Below are positions 53,728 to 61,025 of a DNA stretch of 64,000 nt, piece after piece (position 1 is the first letter of the stretch; every line of letters begins with the position of its first letter). Under the pieces are notes generated by a model that saw only the letters and a list, made by a program, of their open reading frames with translations, made no database searches and was not told the origin of the DNA. The DNA comes from Microbacterium maritypicum. Its GTDB lineage: Bacteria > Actinomycetota > Actinomycetes > Actinomycetales > Microbacteriaceae. The position numbers and the translations under genes were made by a program. The DNA is taken from assembly GCF_008868125.1 (NCBI RefSeq), contig NZ_WAAQ01000003.1, positions 62,001 through 126,000 on the forward strand. Reading direction: 5' to 3'.

Positions 53728-54413
53728 TGCGACGCACACTCAACGTCATCCGCCTGCAGCTGATCAACCGGCAGACCTTCATCTGGGTGCCGCTGATCAT
53801 CCTCGGCGCGGCGACGGCGATCTCGATACTGATCTACGGGATGATCCCCGACGACATCGCGATCTACGGCGGCGGAGGACAGGCGCCTCTGTGGTACTTC
53901 TTCGCCATCGGCATCTCTGCGATGACGCTCACGTTCCCCTTCTCTCAGGCGATGAGCATCACGCGACGGGAGTTCTTCCTCGGCACCATGCTCACCGCCA
54001 TCATCGCCAGCACCCTCATGGGGATCCTGTTCCTGATCGGTGGGGGGATCGAAGTCGCCACGAACGGCTACGGCGTGAACGGATGGGTGTTCTACATCCC
54101 GTGGCTGTGGGAGGCGGGTCCGCTCGGGGCCTTCGTCGTCTACTTCACCCTCGCGCTGTTCTTCTTCGTGGTCGGGTTCACCGGCGCCACCATCTACAAG
54201 AGCTGGGGTCTGATGGTGCTCACGATCGGGTGGGTCGCGCTGGCGCTCGTGCTGGTCGGGCTCTCGTATCTCGTGACGCGGTTCGAGCTGTGGGGGCAGG
54301 TCTGGACGGGGATCGGAAGCCTCGGCGCCCTCGGTCTCGCCCTCTGGGGCCTCGTGGTCACGGCGGCCCTCATGGGCGTCTCGTTCCTCGCCTTCCGCAG
54401 AGCCATCCCGTAG
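53727..54413 (+). CDS. ABC-transporter membrane protein (YtrA operon)
   Basis: 228 residues, about six helices (FIWVPLIILGAATAISILIY, WYFFAIGISAMTLTFPFSQA, TAIIASTLMGILFLIGGGIE, GAFVVYFTLALFFFVVGFTG and later). SMTRREFF-type cytoplasmic segment (AMSITRREFFLGTML) is typical of ABC-2 permeases. Coupled to the ATPase; ends the operon, followed by a hairpin terminator. Confidence 0.9.
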   Translation: MRRTLNVIRLQLINRQTFIWVPLIILGAATAISILIYGMIPDDIAIYGGGGQAPLWYFFAIGISAMTLTFPFSQAMSITRREFFLGTMLTAIIASTLMGILFLIGGGIEVATNGYGVNGWVFYIPWLWEAGPLGAFVVYFTLALFFFVVGFTGATIYKSWGLMVLTIGWVALALVLVGLSYLVTRFELWGQVWTGIGSLGALGLALWGLVVTAALMGVSFLAFRRAIP

Positions 54414-54440
54414 ACCCACCGCAGATCCATCCCTCTCGCC

Positions 54441-54472
54441 GACGCCGGTCGCCCTCCTGGGCGGCCGGCGTC
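54441..54472 (+). terminator. Hairpin after the YtrA operon
   Basis: GACGCCGGTCGCC (54441-54453) pairs with GGCGGCCGGCGTC (54460-54472), with one mismatched pair. It lacks a T-tract, but position fits transcription end. Confidence 0.55.
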
Positions 54473-54578
54473 GCGTGTGCGCGCTACCGGTACGTCGCCG
54501 AGCACGCAACCCGCTCGCCTCCTGCGCACCGGAGCGCCTACGCTCGCGGAACCCCCTGCCCCCGACAGAGAGGATGCC

Positions 54579-55688
54579 GTGACGCAGACCCGCACCCGGC
54601 TCCGGGTACGACGAGCGGGCGCCCGACGCGCGCTCCACGACGCCGTCCGTCCTGCCCGGCTGCTGCTCGTGGCCAAGACGACCCTCGCCGTCGGACTGGC
54701 CTGGATGATCGCTCCGCACATGCCCGGGGTCACCGACCAGTACCCGTACTACGCGCCCCTCGGGGCCCTGTTGAGCATGTACCCGACGCTGATGGGTTCG
54801 GCGAAGTCGAGCCTGCAGACGCTGCTCGGCCTCGCCACGGGAATCGGTCTCGCCACGATCGTGGTGCTGACGGTCGGCCCGACCTGGTGGACGATCCCCC
54901 TCGTGGTCGGCGTCGGAGTGCTGCTCTCGGGCACGGGCTGGTTCGGCGTCGGCCGCGAATACGTGCCGATGGCCGCCCTGTTCGTGCTGATCATCGGCGG
55001 ACAGAACGCCGACGACTATTCGCTCGGCTACCTCACACAGACGGCGGTCGGCGTGGTCGTCGGGCTGGTGGTGAACCTGGTGATCGCACCCGCACCACTC
55101 ACCGTCGCCGCGGCGGGACGGGTGGCGGCGTTCCGGGAGCAGTTGGCCGCGCACCTGCACGACATCGGATCCGCGGTCTCGGAGGCATGGCCGCCCGAGC
55201 ACGAGCAATGGGCCGACGATGCGGCCTCTCTCGCCGACACCTCCTCCGAACTACGAGCGGCACTGACGGAGGCGGACGAGAGCCGACGGGGCAACCCGCG
55301 CGCCAGGGGGCATCGCACGCGGATCCAGCAGAGCCACGACGAGCTCGCGGCTCTCGATCGCATCGCCCACCTCATCCGCGACATCTCCGACGAGATCGCC
55401 GACACGATCTGGGACCGGCCGTCGGCACTGGCGCTCGACCCCGCTCTGCCTGCGCCCCTCTCTGCGGCCTGTCACGCGGTCGCCGATGTGATCGCGCGGG
55501 GGGATGCCTCCTCGAGCGACGATCATCGCGCCCGCGGTGAAGCGGCGCGCGCGATCCGGCTGCTTCTCGAGACGGTCGACGACCGCACCATCGATGTGCG
55601 GCGTTCGATGGGACCCGGTGTGCTCACCGCGATGCACCTGCGTCGCATCCTGATCCTGAGCGGTACGCGCCCTCCGACCGAGGATTGA
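54579..55688 (+). CDS. FUSC/aromatic acid exporter-like membrane protein
   Basis: 369 residues from GTG 54579 (VTQTRTRLRV), with AGAGAGGATGCC upstream. Basic N-terminus, then about six helices in the first 180 residues (LLLVAKTTLAVGLAWMIAPH, PLGALLSMYPTLMGSAKSSL, LLGLATGIGLATIVVLTVGP, VPMAALFVLIIGGQ), matching the FUSC/ArAE layout. The C-terminal half is a cytoplasmic helical domain (LAAHLHDIGSAVSEAWPPEH, RTRIQQSHDELAALDRIAHL). Single-half version of the two-half exporters; export of aromatic or organic acids is inferred. Confidence 0.82.
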   Translation: MTQTRTRLRVRRAGARRALHDAVRPARLLLVAKTTLAVGLAWMIAPHMPGVTDQYPYYAPLGALLSMYPTLMGSAKSSLQTLLGLATGIGLATIVVLTVGPTWWTIPLVVGVGVLLSGTGWFGVGREYVPMAALFVLIIGGQNADDYSLGYLTQTAVGVVVGLVVNLVIAPAPLTVAAAGRVAAFREQLAAHLHDIGSAVSEAWPPEHEQWADDAASLADTSSELRAALTEADESRRGNPRARGHRTRIQQSHDELAALDRIAHLIRDISDEIADTIWDRPSALALDPALPAPLSAACHAVADVIARGDASSSDDHRARGEAARAIRLLLETVDDRTIDVRRSMGPGVLTAMHLRRILILSGTRPPTED

Positions 55689-55707
55689 TCCGACCGGGGC
55701 CGCCGCC

Positions 55708-56298
55708 TCAGATGGTGTCGTCGGCGACGACCAGGTCCATCTGCCAGTAGCGGCCGTCCGGGTCCGCACTGTCGTGCGCGTCGTCGGCCGCACTCAGGAT
55801 GTCGTTGATCTTCACCATCACGTCGTCGAACTCGGACTCCGTGAGCCGGATCGTGCGCTGGGTGAAGGCGGCGTGCACCTCCCTCGTGCGTCCGGCGACG
55901 TACTCCGGGGTCCAGGCCATCACCCGACGGATCAGATCCTGATGGTCTTCGACGAGCGCGGCGACCACCGCGACGCCGAGGGCCTCATCCGGGACGGGGC
56001 TCTCCGGACCGCCGACGTTGAGCGCGCCCTTGTGCCCCGTCCACACACGATCGCGTCGGTCACGAGCTTTGTCCGGCGCCTCTTCGATGAGCCCGGCATC
56101 GGCGAGAGCGCGCAGATGGAAGCTGGCGCTGTTCGCCGGAACGCCGAGCTCGGCGGCGATGTCGGCGGCGCGGAGGAAGTCCCGCCGTGAGAACAGCCGG
56201 ATCATCTGGCGTCGCAGGGGGTGCGAGTAGGCCTTGAGCATGGCCGAGGTCATCCAGACGGGATCGGTGCTCGTGCTCTTCGCGCTGTCCTCCGTCAT
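55708..56298 (-). CDS. ArsR-type winged-helix transcriptional regulator
   Basis: 196 residues. HTH near the N-terminus: AYSHPLRRQMIRLFSRRDFL then RAADIAAELGVPANSASFHL and RALADAGLIEEAPD. The C-terminal half is helical (RRVMAWTPEYVAGRTREVHA) and may bind a ligand or dimerise; no metal-binding cysteines of classical ArsR. Divergent from the MFS pump; the 14-base periodic TTGCGCAA repeats between them are the likely binding sites. Confidence 0.9.
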   Translation of the reverse strand: MTEDSAKSTSTDPVWMTSAMLKAYSHPLRRQMIRLFSRRDFLRAADIAAELGVPANSASFHLRALADAGLIEEAPDKARDRRDRVWTGHKGALNVGGPESPVPDEALGVAVVAALVEDHQDLIRRVMAWTPEYVAGRTREVHAAFTQRTIRLTESEFDDVMVKINDILSAADDAHDSADPDGRYWQMDLVVADDTI

Positions 56299-56323
56299 GT
56301 GCCGATCCTACTCGCACCCACAA

Positions 56324-56359
56324 TTGCGCAATAAGACTTGCGCAATAGTTCTTGCGCAT
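56324..56359. promoter_or_regulatory. Three TTGCGCAA repeats spaced at 14 bases
   Basis: TTGCGCAA at 56324-56331 and 56338-56345 and TTGCGCAT at 56352-56359 start exactly 14 bases apart. They overlap the region where both divergent promoters must lie, 25-50 bases before the MFS start. Probable multi-site operator of the ArsR-type regulator. Confidence 0.7.
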
Positions 56360-56372
56360 CTACTCTCTTCCC

Positions 56373-57668
56373 ATGACCACCGTCACCGAGCCCCACCGTC
56401 TGTGGCGCAACACCCGCTACCTCACCTGGTTGGTGAGCGACACGAGCAAGGGCCTCGCGGCCTCCCTGTTCGGCTTCGCCATCCCGCTGCTCGCCCTGAT
56501 CGTGACGAACGACCCCGCCCAGGCCGGCATCATCGGCGGAGCCGGAATGGTCGCGCGACTGCTCATGACCCTGGCCGGCGGCGTGCTGGCCGACCGTCAT
56601 CGCCGCATCGCGCTGATGCTCCTCGGCTCGCTCATCGGCATCGTGCTCGCCGGCGGCTTCACCCTCCTCGCCCTCGGCGACGCGATGACGTTCGGATCAC
56701 TGCTCGTGATCGACGTGCTGCTCGCCGCGCGCAGCGGACTCTTCGACGTCGCCGGTGAGAGCGCGATCAAGGAGATCGTGCCCGACGACGCGATGGGCCG
56801 AGCGCAGGCGGCGAACCAAGGGCGCGACGCTGCGCTCCAGCTCGCGGGCGGACCGCTCGGCGGTCTGCTGCTGGGCGTCGGCGGATGGCTCGTGGGCGCG
56901 GTCATGACGCTGTGCCACGCGATCGCAGCCCTGACCGCGTGGATGCTGGGGCGTCAGACCCGTCGTGCAGGAGTGGTCGATGCGGGCGCGGACGACGACG
57001 TCGCTCCGGCCCCGACGACGAAGCCCAACGCCTGGGCGGAGCTGCGCGAGGGATTCGGCTGGCTGCTCTCCCGCCCCGACCTCGGCGGTGTGCTGCTCAT
57101 CACGACGGTCATCAACCTCGGCTTCAACGCCACGATCACGACCGTCATCTACGCCCTCCAGCAGGACGGGTACTCCGAGCTGTTGATCGGCACCCTGAGC
57201 GCATCGATCGGGGCCGTGATGCTCGTGGGCGCCGTGTGCGCTCCGCTGCTCGTCCCGCGGATCAAGACCGGGATCCTGACCATCGCCGGACTCTCGGTCG
57301 TCTCGGTCGGCGCGATCGTGCTGTCGATGGTCACCGGGCCCTGGGCCATCGCGGTGGTGCTCGGCGCCTCGGTCCTGCTCGTGCCCGCGCTCAACGCCGG
57401 CATGATGGGCTACTTCATGGTCGCCACCCCGAGCCACCTGCTCGGTCGAGCCAACAGCGCCGCCGGAGTGCTCGGCATGGGTGCGATGCCACTCGCTCCC
57501 CTGATCGCCGGCTTCGGACTCGCCTGGATCGGCCGCGAAGGCACCATCCTGATCTGCGCCGCGCTGTGCCTGGTCGCGGTCCTCCTCGCCGTGGGCAACA
57601 GTGCGCTGCGGGCACTGCCGGTCGAAGCGCGCTGGGCCGCGCACGCGAAGCAGTACGAGACGGCTTGA
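56373..57668 (+). CDS. MFS transporter (MFS-1, MdfA/NreB-like efflux type)
   Basis: 431 residues, about 12 helices (WLVSDTSKGLAASLFGFAIP, AGIIGGAGMVARLLMTLAGG, LLGSLIGIVLAGGFTLLALG and others). Loop 2-3 motif GGVLADRHRRIALMLLGSL is well preserved. ATG 56373 is preferred to 56352, which lies inside the operator repeats. Divergent partner of the ArsR-type regulator, which probably represses it. Drug or metabolite efflux is expected; the substrate is unknown. Confidence 0.9.
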   Translation: MTTVTEPHRLWRNTRYLTWLVSDTSKGLAASLFGFAIPLLALIVTNDPAQAGIIGGAGMVARLLMTLAGGVLADRHRRIALMLLGSLIGIVLAGGFTLLALGDAMTFGSLLVIDVLLAARSGLFDVAGESAIKEIVPDDAMGRAQAANQGRDAALQLAGGPLGGLLLGVGGWLVGAVMTLCHAIAALTAWMLGRQTRRAGVVDAGADDDVAPAPTTKPNAWAELREGFGWLLSRPDLGGVLLITTVINLGFNATITTVIYALQQDGYSELLIGTLSASIGAVMLVGAVCAPLLVPRIKTGILTIAGLSVVSVGAIVLSMVTGPWAIAVVLGASVLLVPALNAGMMGYFMVATPSHLLGRANSAAGVLGMGAMPLAPLIAGFGLAWIGREGTILICAALCLVAVLLAVGNSALRALPVEARWAAHAKQYETA

Positions 57669-57701
57669 TGCCGCAGAGGTGTGCGCCGGCAGCCGTACGG
57701 G

Positions 57702-57920
57702 CTAGAGCGCGCCGGTCAGTGCCGCGATGCCGGCGAGCAGGGAGACCAGGGCGAGCACGAGAGCGATCGCGATGAGGACGGCGTGCACCTTGAGGAATGC
57801 CGTGGCCCTGCCGTTCTCGTCGCGCGCCCGCGGATCCTTGGCGACGCGCGTGTAGAACCGCGGCCAGACGAGGGCGTTGAAGGCGGCGTTGAGCAAGAGC
57901 AGGACGGCGAGCGGGATCAC
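57702..57920 (-). CDS. Small membrane protein, SCO4848 family type
   Basis: 72 residues with two helices (IPLAVLLLLNAAFNALVWPR and FLKVHAVLIAIALVLALVSL). The pattern WPRF near the end of the first helix and HAVLI in the second resemble the short actinobacterial SCO4848-type proteins. Function unknown. Convergent with the MFS gene, divergent from the sigma-factor operon. Confidence 0.75.
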   Translation of the reverse strand: MIPLAVLLLLNAAFNALVWPRFYTRVAKDPRARDENGRATAFLKVHAVLIAIALVLALVSLLAGIAALTGAL

Positions 57921-58034
57921 CCCTCAACGCTATCGACATCGCCTGTGGCTGCCGACCGCCGCCGGGATGCGGAATTCTTGGATGCGGACTTGTATCAGAA
58001 AGCCCTTGCCGCGCTCCTGGTAGGTGTGATCACA

Positions 58035-58670
58035 ATGGGCTTCATGATCGACGGTGCACCCGGCGCCGGTCTCGATCATGCCTCGGATGACGGGCGTGCA
58101 CGCTGGGAGCGCGCCGCAGATCTGTTCGACGCATGGCGCGAGAGCGACAGCCGCGCGATGGACGAGCTCGTACGGCTGATGACGCCCGTGCTCTGGCACG
58201 TCGTGCGCGCCTACGGACTCGAACGCACCCTCGCCGAAGACGTCGTGCAGACCACCTGGCTGCGGCTGGTGCGCGGTCACGGATCGATCAGCGATTCGCG
58301 GGCCGTGTCGGCCTGGCTCACCACCACAGCACGCCGCGAAGCCTGGAAGGTCGCGAAGGCACACGGCAAGGTCGACACGACCGATGTCGACGACCTCGAC
58401 ACCCTGCTCCCCGAGCAGGCTTCGGCCGAGGAGCACGCGACCATCGGCGACGAGAACCGTCGGCTGTGGTCGGCCGTCCGCCGCCTGAACGACCGCTGCC
58501 AGAGGCTGCTGCGCGTGATCGCCTTCGAGGACCGCCCGGACTATGCGCACATCGCCAGCGACCTCGCGATGCCCATCGGCAGCATCGGCCCCACACGGAA
58601 CCGGTGCCTCGCGAAGCTCCGCGCCCTGCTGGACGGACCGCCGACAGCGCCGGCGGGGGGACTCGCATGA
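58035..58670 (+). CDS. RNA polymerase sigma factor (sigma-70/ECF-like)
   Basis: 211 residues from ATG 58035, with AGGTG upstream (ATG 58044 also possible). Sigma region 2: WERAADLFDAWRESDSRAMD, LTPVLWHVVRAYGLERTL then AEDVVQTTWLRLVRGHGSIS, with the WLRL RNAP-contact segment. Region 4: RLNDRCQRLLRVIAFEDRPD then YAHIASDLAMPIGSIGPTRN, the promoter -35 recognition helix. Linked to a partner, a subtilisin and a TPR-CHAT protease, so it probably transcribes this unit or a response regulon; the promoter it recognises is not known. Confidence 0.9.
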   Translation: MGFMIDGAPGAGLDHASDDGRARWERAADLFDAWRESDSRAMDELVRLMTPVLWHVVRAYGLERTLAEDVVQTTWLRLVRGHGSISDSRAVSAWLTTTARREAWKVAKAHGKVDTTDVDDLDTLLPEQASAEEHATIGDENRRLWSAVRRLNDRCQRLLRVIAFEDRPDYAHIASDLAMPIGSIGPTRNRCLAKLRALLDGPPTAPAGGLA

Positions 58671-59122
58671 CCGACCACGAAGACGCCAGGATGCTCGCCC
58701 GGCTCCGCACGCACTGGAGAGCGGTCGACCCGGTGCCCGCGGGCCTGATCGACCGCATGGTCGCCGCAGTCGCTTCGGACGGCCTGAACAGCGAGTATGC
58801 GCTGCTGACCCTGGTCGAGGGACAGCTCGGCGAGGTGCGCGGCGAGGCGGATGCACTCACCCTGCAGTTCAGCGACGGCTCCACCAGCATCCTGCTGCAT
58901 GTGACGACCACCGCTTCCGGCCGCCGCCGCGTCGACGGCTGGGTCGACACGGCGGCCGCCGAGATCGTCCTGACGCAGGGAGAGAAGGCCAGGTCGGTCT
59001 CGCCGGAGGAGACCGGACGCTTCGTGTTCGACGAGGTGCCGTCCGGTCTCACGCGCGTGCGCCTGACGACCGTGGTCGGGGACGAGACGCGCACGCTCGC
59101 GACCCCGCAGTTCGAGCTGTGA
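58667..59122 (+). CDS. Small partner protein of the sigma factor, possible regulator
   Basis: 151 residues, ATGA overlap with the sigma factor. Soluble, no membrane helix and no zinc anti-sigma HxxxCxxC motif. N-terminal helical segment (ARLRTHWRAVDPVPAGLIDR), then SEYALLTLVEGQ and a beta-rich C-terminal domain (SFVFDEVPSGLTRVRLTTVV-like region), resembling a carboxypeptidase-regulatory or Ig-like fold. Position suggests it regulates the sigma factor or links it to the proteases; biochemical role unknown. Confidence 0.8.
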   Translation: MTDHEDARMLARLRTHWRAVDPVPAGLIDRMVAAVASDGLNSEYALLTLVEGQLGEVRGEADALTLQFSDGSTSILLHVTTTASGRRRVDGWVDTAAAEIVLTQGEKARSVSPEETGRFVFDEVPSGLTRVRLTTVVGDETRTLATPQFEL

Positions 59123-59179
59123 CCACGGGCGCCGCCCGTCGATGAGGACGCGGGGCGACCCGCAGGGAGAGGATGACGC

Positions 59180-60751
59180 ATGGATCAGCCCAAGGGATGG
59201 ACCTGGCAGGACCGCGCGGAGGGATCGATCCGCCGGGGAACCGCGCTCGATCCGAGCACGGAGCCGGTGGACGGCATCCGCGCGTTTCCGACGGCGTATC
59301 TGCCGGAGCGGCTGCTGATCACCCGCACCCTCGGCGACGGGGAGGCCTACGACCGCGAGGTGCGCACTCTGCGTGATGCCGCCGACACCTTCGGATGGCA
59401 GCTCGAGATCGAGGACGGCACCCGCTCGGCGGTCGACGGCGAGCTGGTTCCGGGGGTTCCCGGCTTCCTGCGCGCACGGCTGCGGACTCCTGACGAACCG
59501 GTCAGGGGCGAGTCACCCGTCGCACCCGACGCCTGGCGAGTGCTCCAGCGCGCACGCCGCATGTCGCGCTCGACGATGCCGCGGACGAGCCTCGACCACG
59601 TGCTGTCCATCGATCCGGTCGGGCTCAATCCCTTCACCAGGACGAACCCCTTCACACGCACCAACCCGTTCACCCGCACGAACCCGGTGCGCGGCGCCGG
59701 AGGGGGCGCGGGCGGCAGCGACGACTACCTCGAGCCCGGACGCGGCGCACGGCAGCCCGTGAGCTGGTTGGGCCCCGCCCCTGTGCGCGGACCCGCGCCG
59801 AAACGCGGACGGCGCCCCGTGGTCGCGGTGCTCGACACCGGTTGCGGCGAGCACGCCTGGCTGCCTGCCGACATCGTCACGCGCACGGTCGACCTCGACG
59901 GCGTGCCGGTCGGGCTGACCGACGACGCCGATCCGGAACGCTACCCCGATCTGTACGGGCAGCTCGACGGTGAGATCGACGCGGTCGCCGGACACGGCAC
60001 GTTCATCGCCGGCATCGTCAGACAGGCGGCTCCGGAGGCGGACATCCTCTCGATCCGGGTGGCGGGAGCCCTCGGGGTGGTCGACGAGAGCACGCTGCTC
60101 GAGACCGTGGCCCAGGTCGTGACCCTGCTGGCGCGCCACCGGGAGGATCCGAAGACCGGCTTCCCGATCGATGTGCTGAACCTGTCGCTCAGCTACTACC
60201 ACGAGACGCCGATCGACGGATTGTTCAGCCTCACGCTGTACCAGCTGCTGGCCAAGGCACGCGAGCTCGGCTGCGTGGTCGTGTGCTCGGCCGGCAACGA
60301 CGCGATCGACCGCCCCTCGTTCCCGGCGTCGCTCTGGTCCTGGCCCGGCGCCGACAACGGCATCCGTCGGGACAGAGACGCGCCGCTCGTGTCGGTCGGA
60401 GCGCTGAACCCCTCGGCGCAGTCGGTCGCCCTCTTCTCGAACATCGGCCCGTGGGTTCAGGCCTACGCGCCGGGGGCCGCCGTGGTGAGCACATCCCCCG
60501 CGTTCGTGGGCGGCACCCAGGCGGTCACGAGGGCCGACGTCGAGGGCCTCCGCCGCGAGACGATCGATCCCGACGACTATCGGGGCGGGTTCGCGGTGTG
60601 GAGCGGCACCTCGTTCTCGGCCCCGTACGTCGCAGCGCGCATAGCCGCCCAGCTCGGCACCGTCCCCGTCGGCGGCGTCAGCCCCGCCGCTGCGGCGAAA
60701 GCCGTCGCCGCCGTCCTGAAGTCGCTGCCGACCCCGGTCGACCTCGACTGA
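59180..60751 (+). CDS. Cytoplasmic subtilisin-like (S8) serine peptidase with NPFTRT repeat
   Basis: 523 residues, no signal peptide. The N-terminal 150 residues are a prodomain-like region. Then a low-complexity linker with NPFTRT three times in tandem, NPVRG and a Gly-rich stretch (about 155-180). Catalytic domain: Asp in VVAVLDTGCGEHAW, His in VAGHGTFIAGIV, Asn in VVVCSAGNDAIDRP (oxyanion), and Ser in WSGTSFSAPYVAARIA. All catalytic residues are present. It follows the sigma gene and its partner by 57 bases and precedes a TPR-CHAT protease, so the two peptidases may act in one intracellular cascade. Confidence 0.92.
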   Translation: MDQPKGWTWQDRAEGSIRRGTALDPSTEPVDGIRAFPTAYLPERLLITRTLGDGEAYDREVRTLRDAADTFGWQLEIEDGTRSAVDGELVPGVPGFLRARLRTPDEPVRGESPVAPDAWRVLQRARRMSRSTMPRTSLDHVLSIDPVGLNPFTRTNPFTRTNPFTRTNPVRGAGGGAGGSDDYLEPGRGARQPVSWLGPAPVRGPAPKRGRRPVVAVLDTGCGEHAWLPADIVTRTVDLDGVPVGLTDDADPERYPDLYGQLDGEIDAVAGHGTFIAGIVRQAAPEADILSIRVAGALGVVDESTLLETVAQVVTLLARHREDPKTGFPIDVLNLSLSYYHETPIDGLFSLTLYQLLAKARELGCVVVCSAGNDAIDRPSFPASLWSWPGADNGIRRDRDAPLVSVGALNPSAQSVALFSNIGPWVQAYAPGAAVVSTSPAFVGGTQAVTRADVEGLRRETIDPDDYRGGFAVWSGTSFSAPYVAARIAAQLGTVPVGGVSPAAAAKAVAAVLKSLPTPVDLD

Positions 60752-60761
60752 CGCACCCCCG

Positions 60762-60797
60762 GGACGAGCCGTCCGTACCGATGCGGGCGGCTCGTCC
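60762..60797. terminator. Hairpin after the subtilisin gene
   Basis: GGACGAGCCG (60762-60771) and CGGCTCGTCC (60788-60797) form a perfect 10-bp stem. It lies ten bases after the stop and lacks a strong T-tract; it may attenuate readthrough into the CHAT gene. Confidence 0.6.
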
Positions 60798-60860
60798 TGG
60801 TGTCGAGCGCCGCCGCCCTCGTGGTCCGCAGGGACACGCTCGGGGCGGCTCTTCCGGCGC

Positions 60861-60936
60861 ACCTGTCGGGCGGATGTTCGGCTGTCGGATCCGAACGCGG
60901 CGTGTCGCCCGACACGTGCTCTTCCTCCCGACAGGT
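60861..60936. promoter_or_regulatory. TGTCGG-containing dyads upstream of the CHAT gene
   Basis: ACCTGTCGGG (60861-60870) is mirrored by CCCGACAGGT (60927-60936); between them are GCTGTCGGATC (60881) and the palindrome CGTGTCG-CC-CGACACG (60901-60916). The cluster of TGTCGG half-sites could be an operator array or a promoter region for the CHAT gene, perhaps for the linked sigma factor. Function is inferred. Confidence 0.45.
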
Positions 60937-61025
60937 GTCCACTGCCTCACCCGAGCGATCACGCACCGCTCCCGCTCGGAATACGCGCTCTTCCCTGCAG
61001 CCCCGACGCAGGGCATTCTGAAGGG

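Noticed and set aside
58667..59122. Zinc anti-sigma factor
   Set aside because: Position suggests it, but there is no HxxxCxxC motif and no membrane helix, so it is called only a partner protein.
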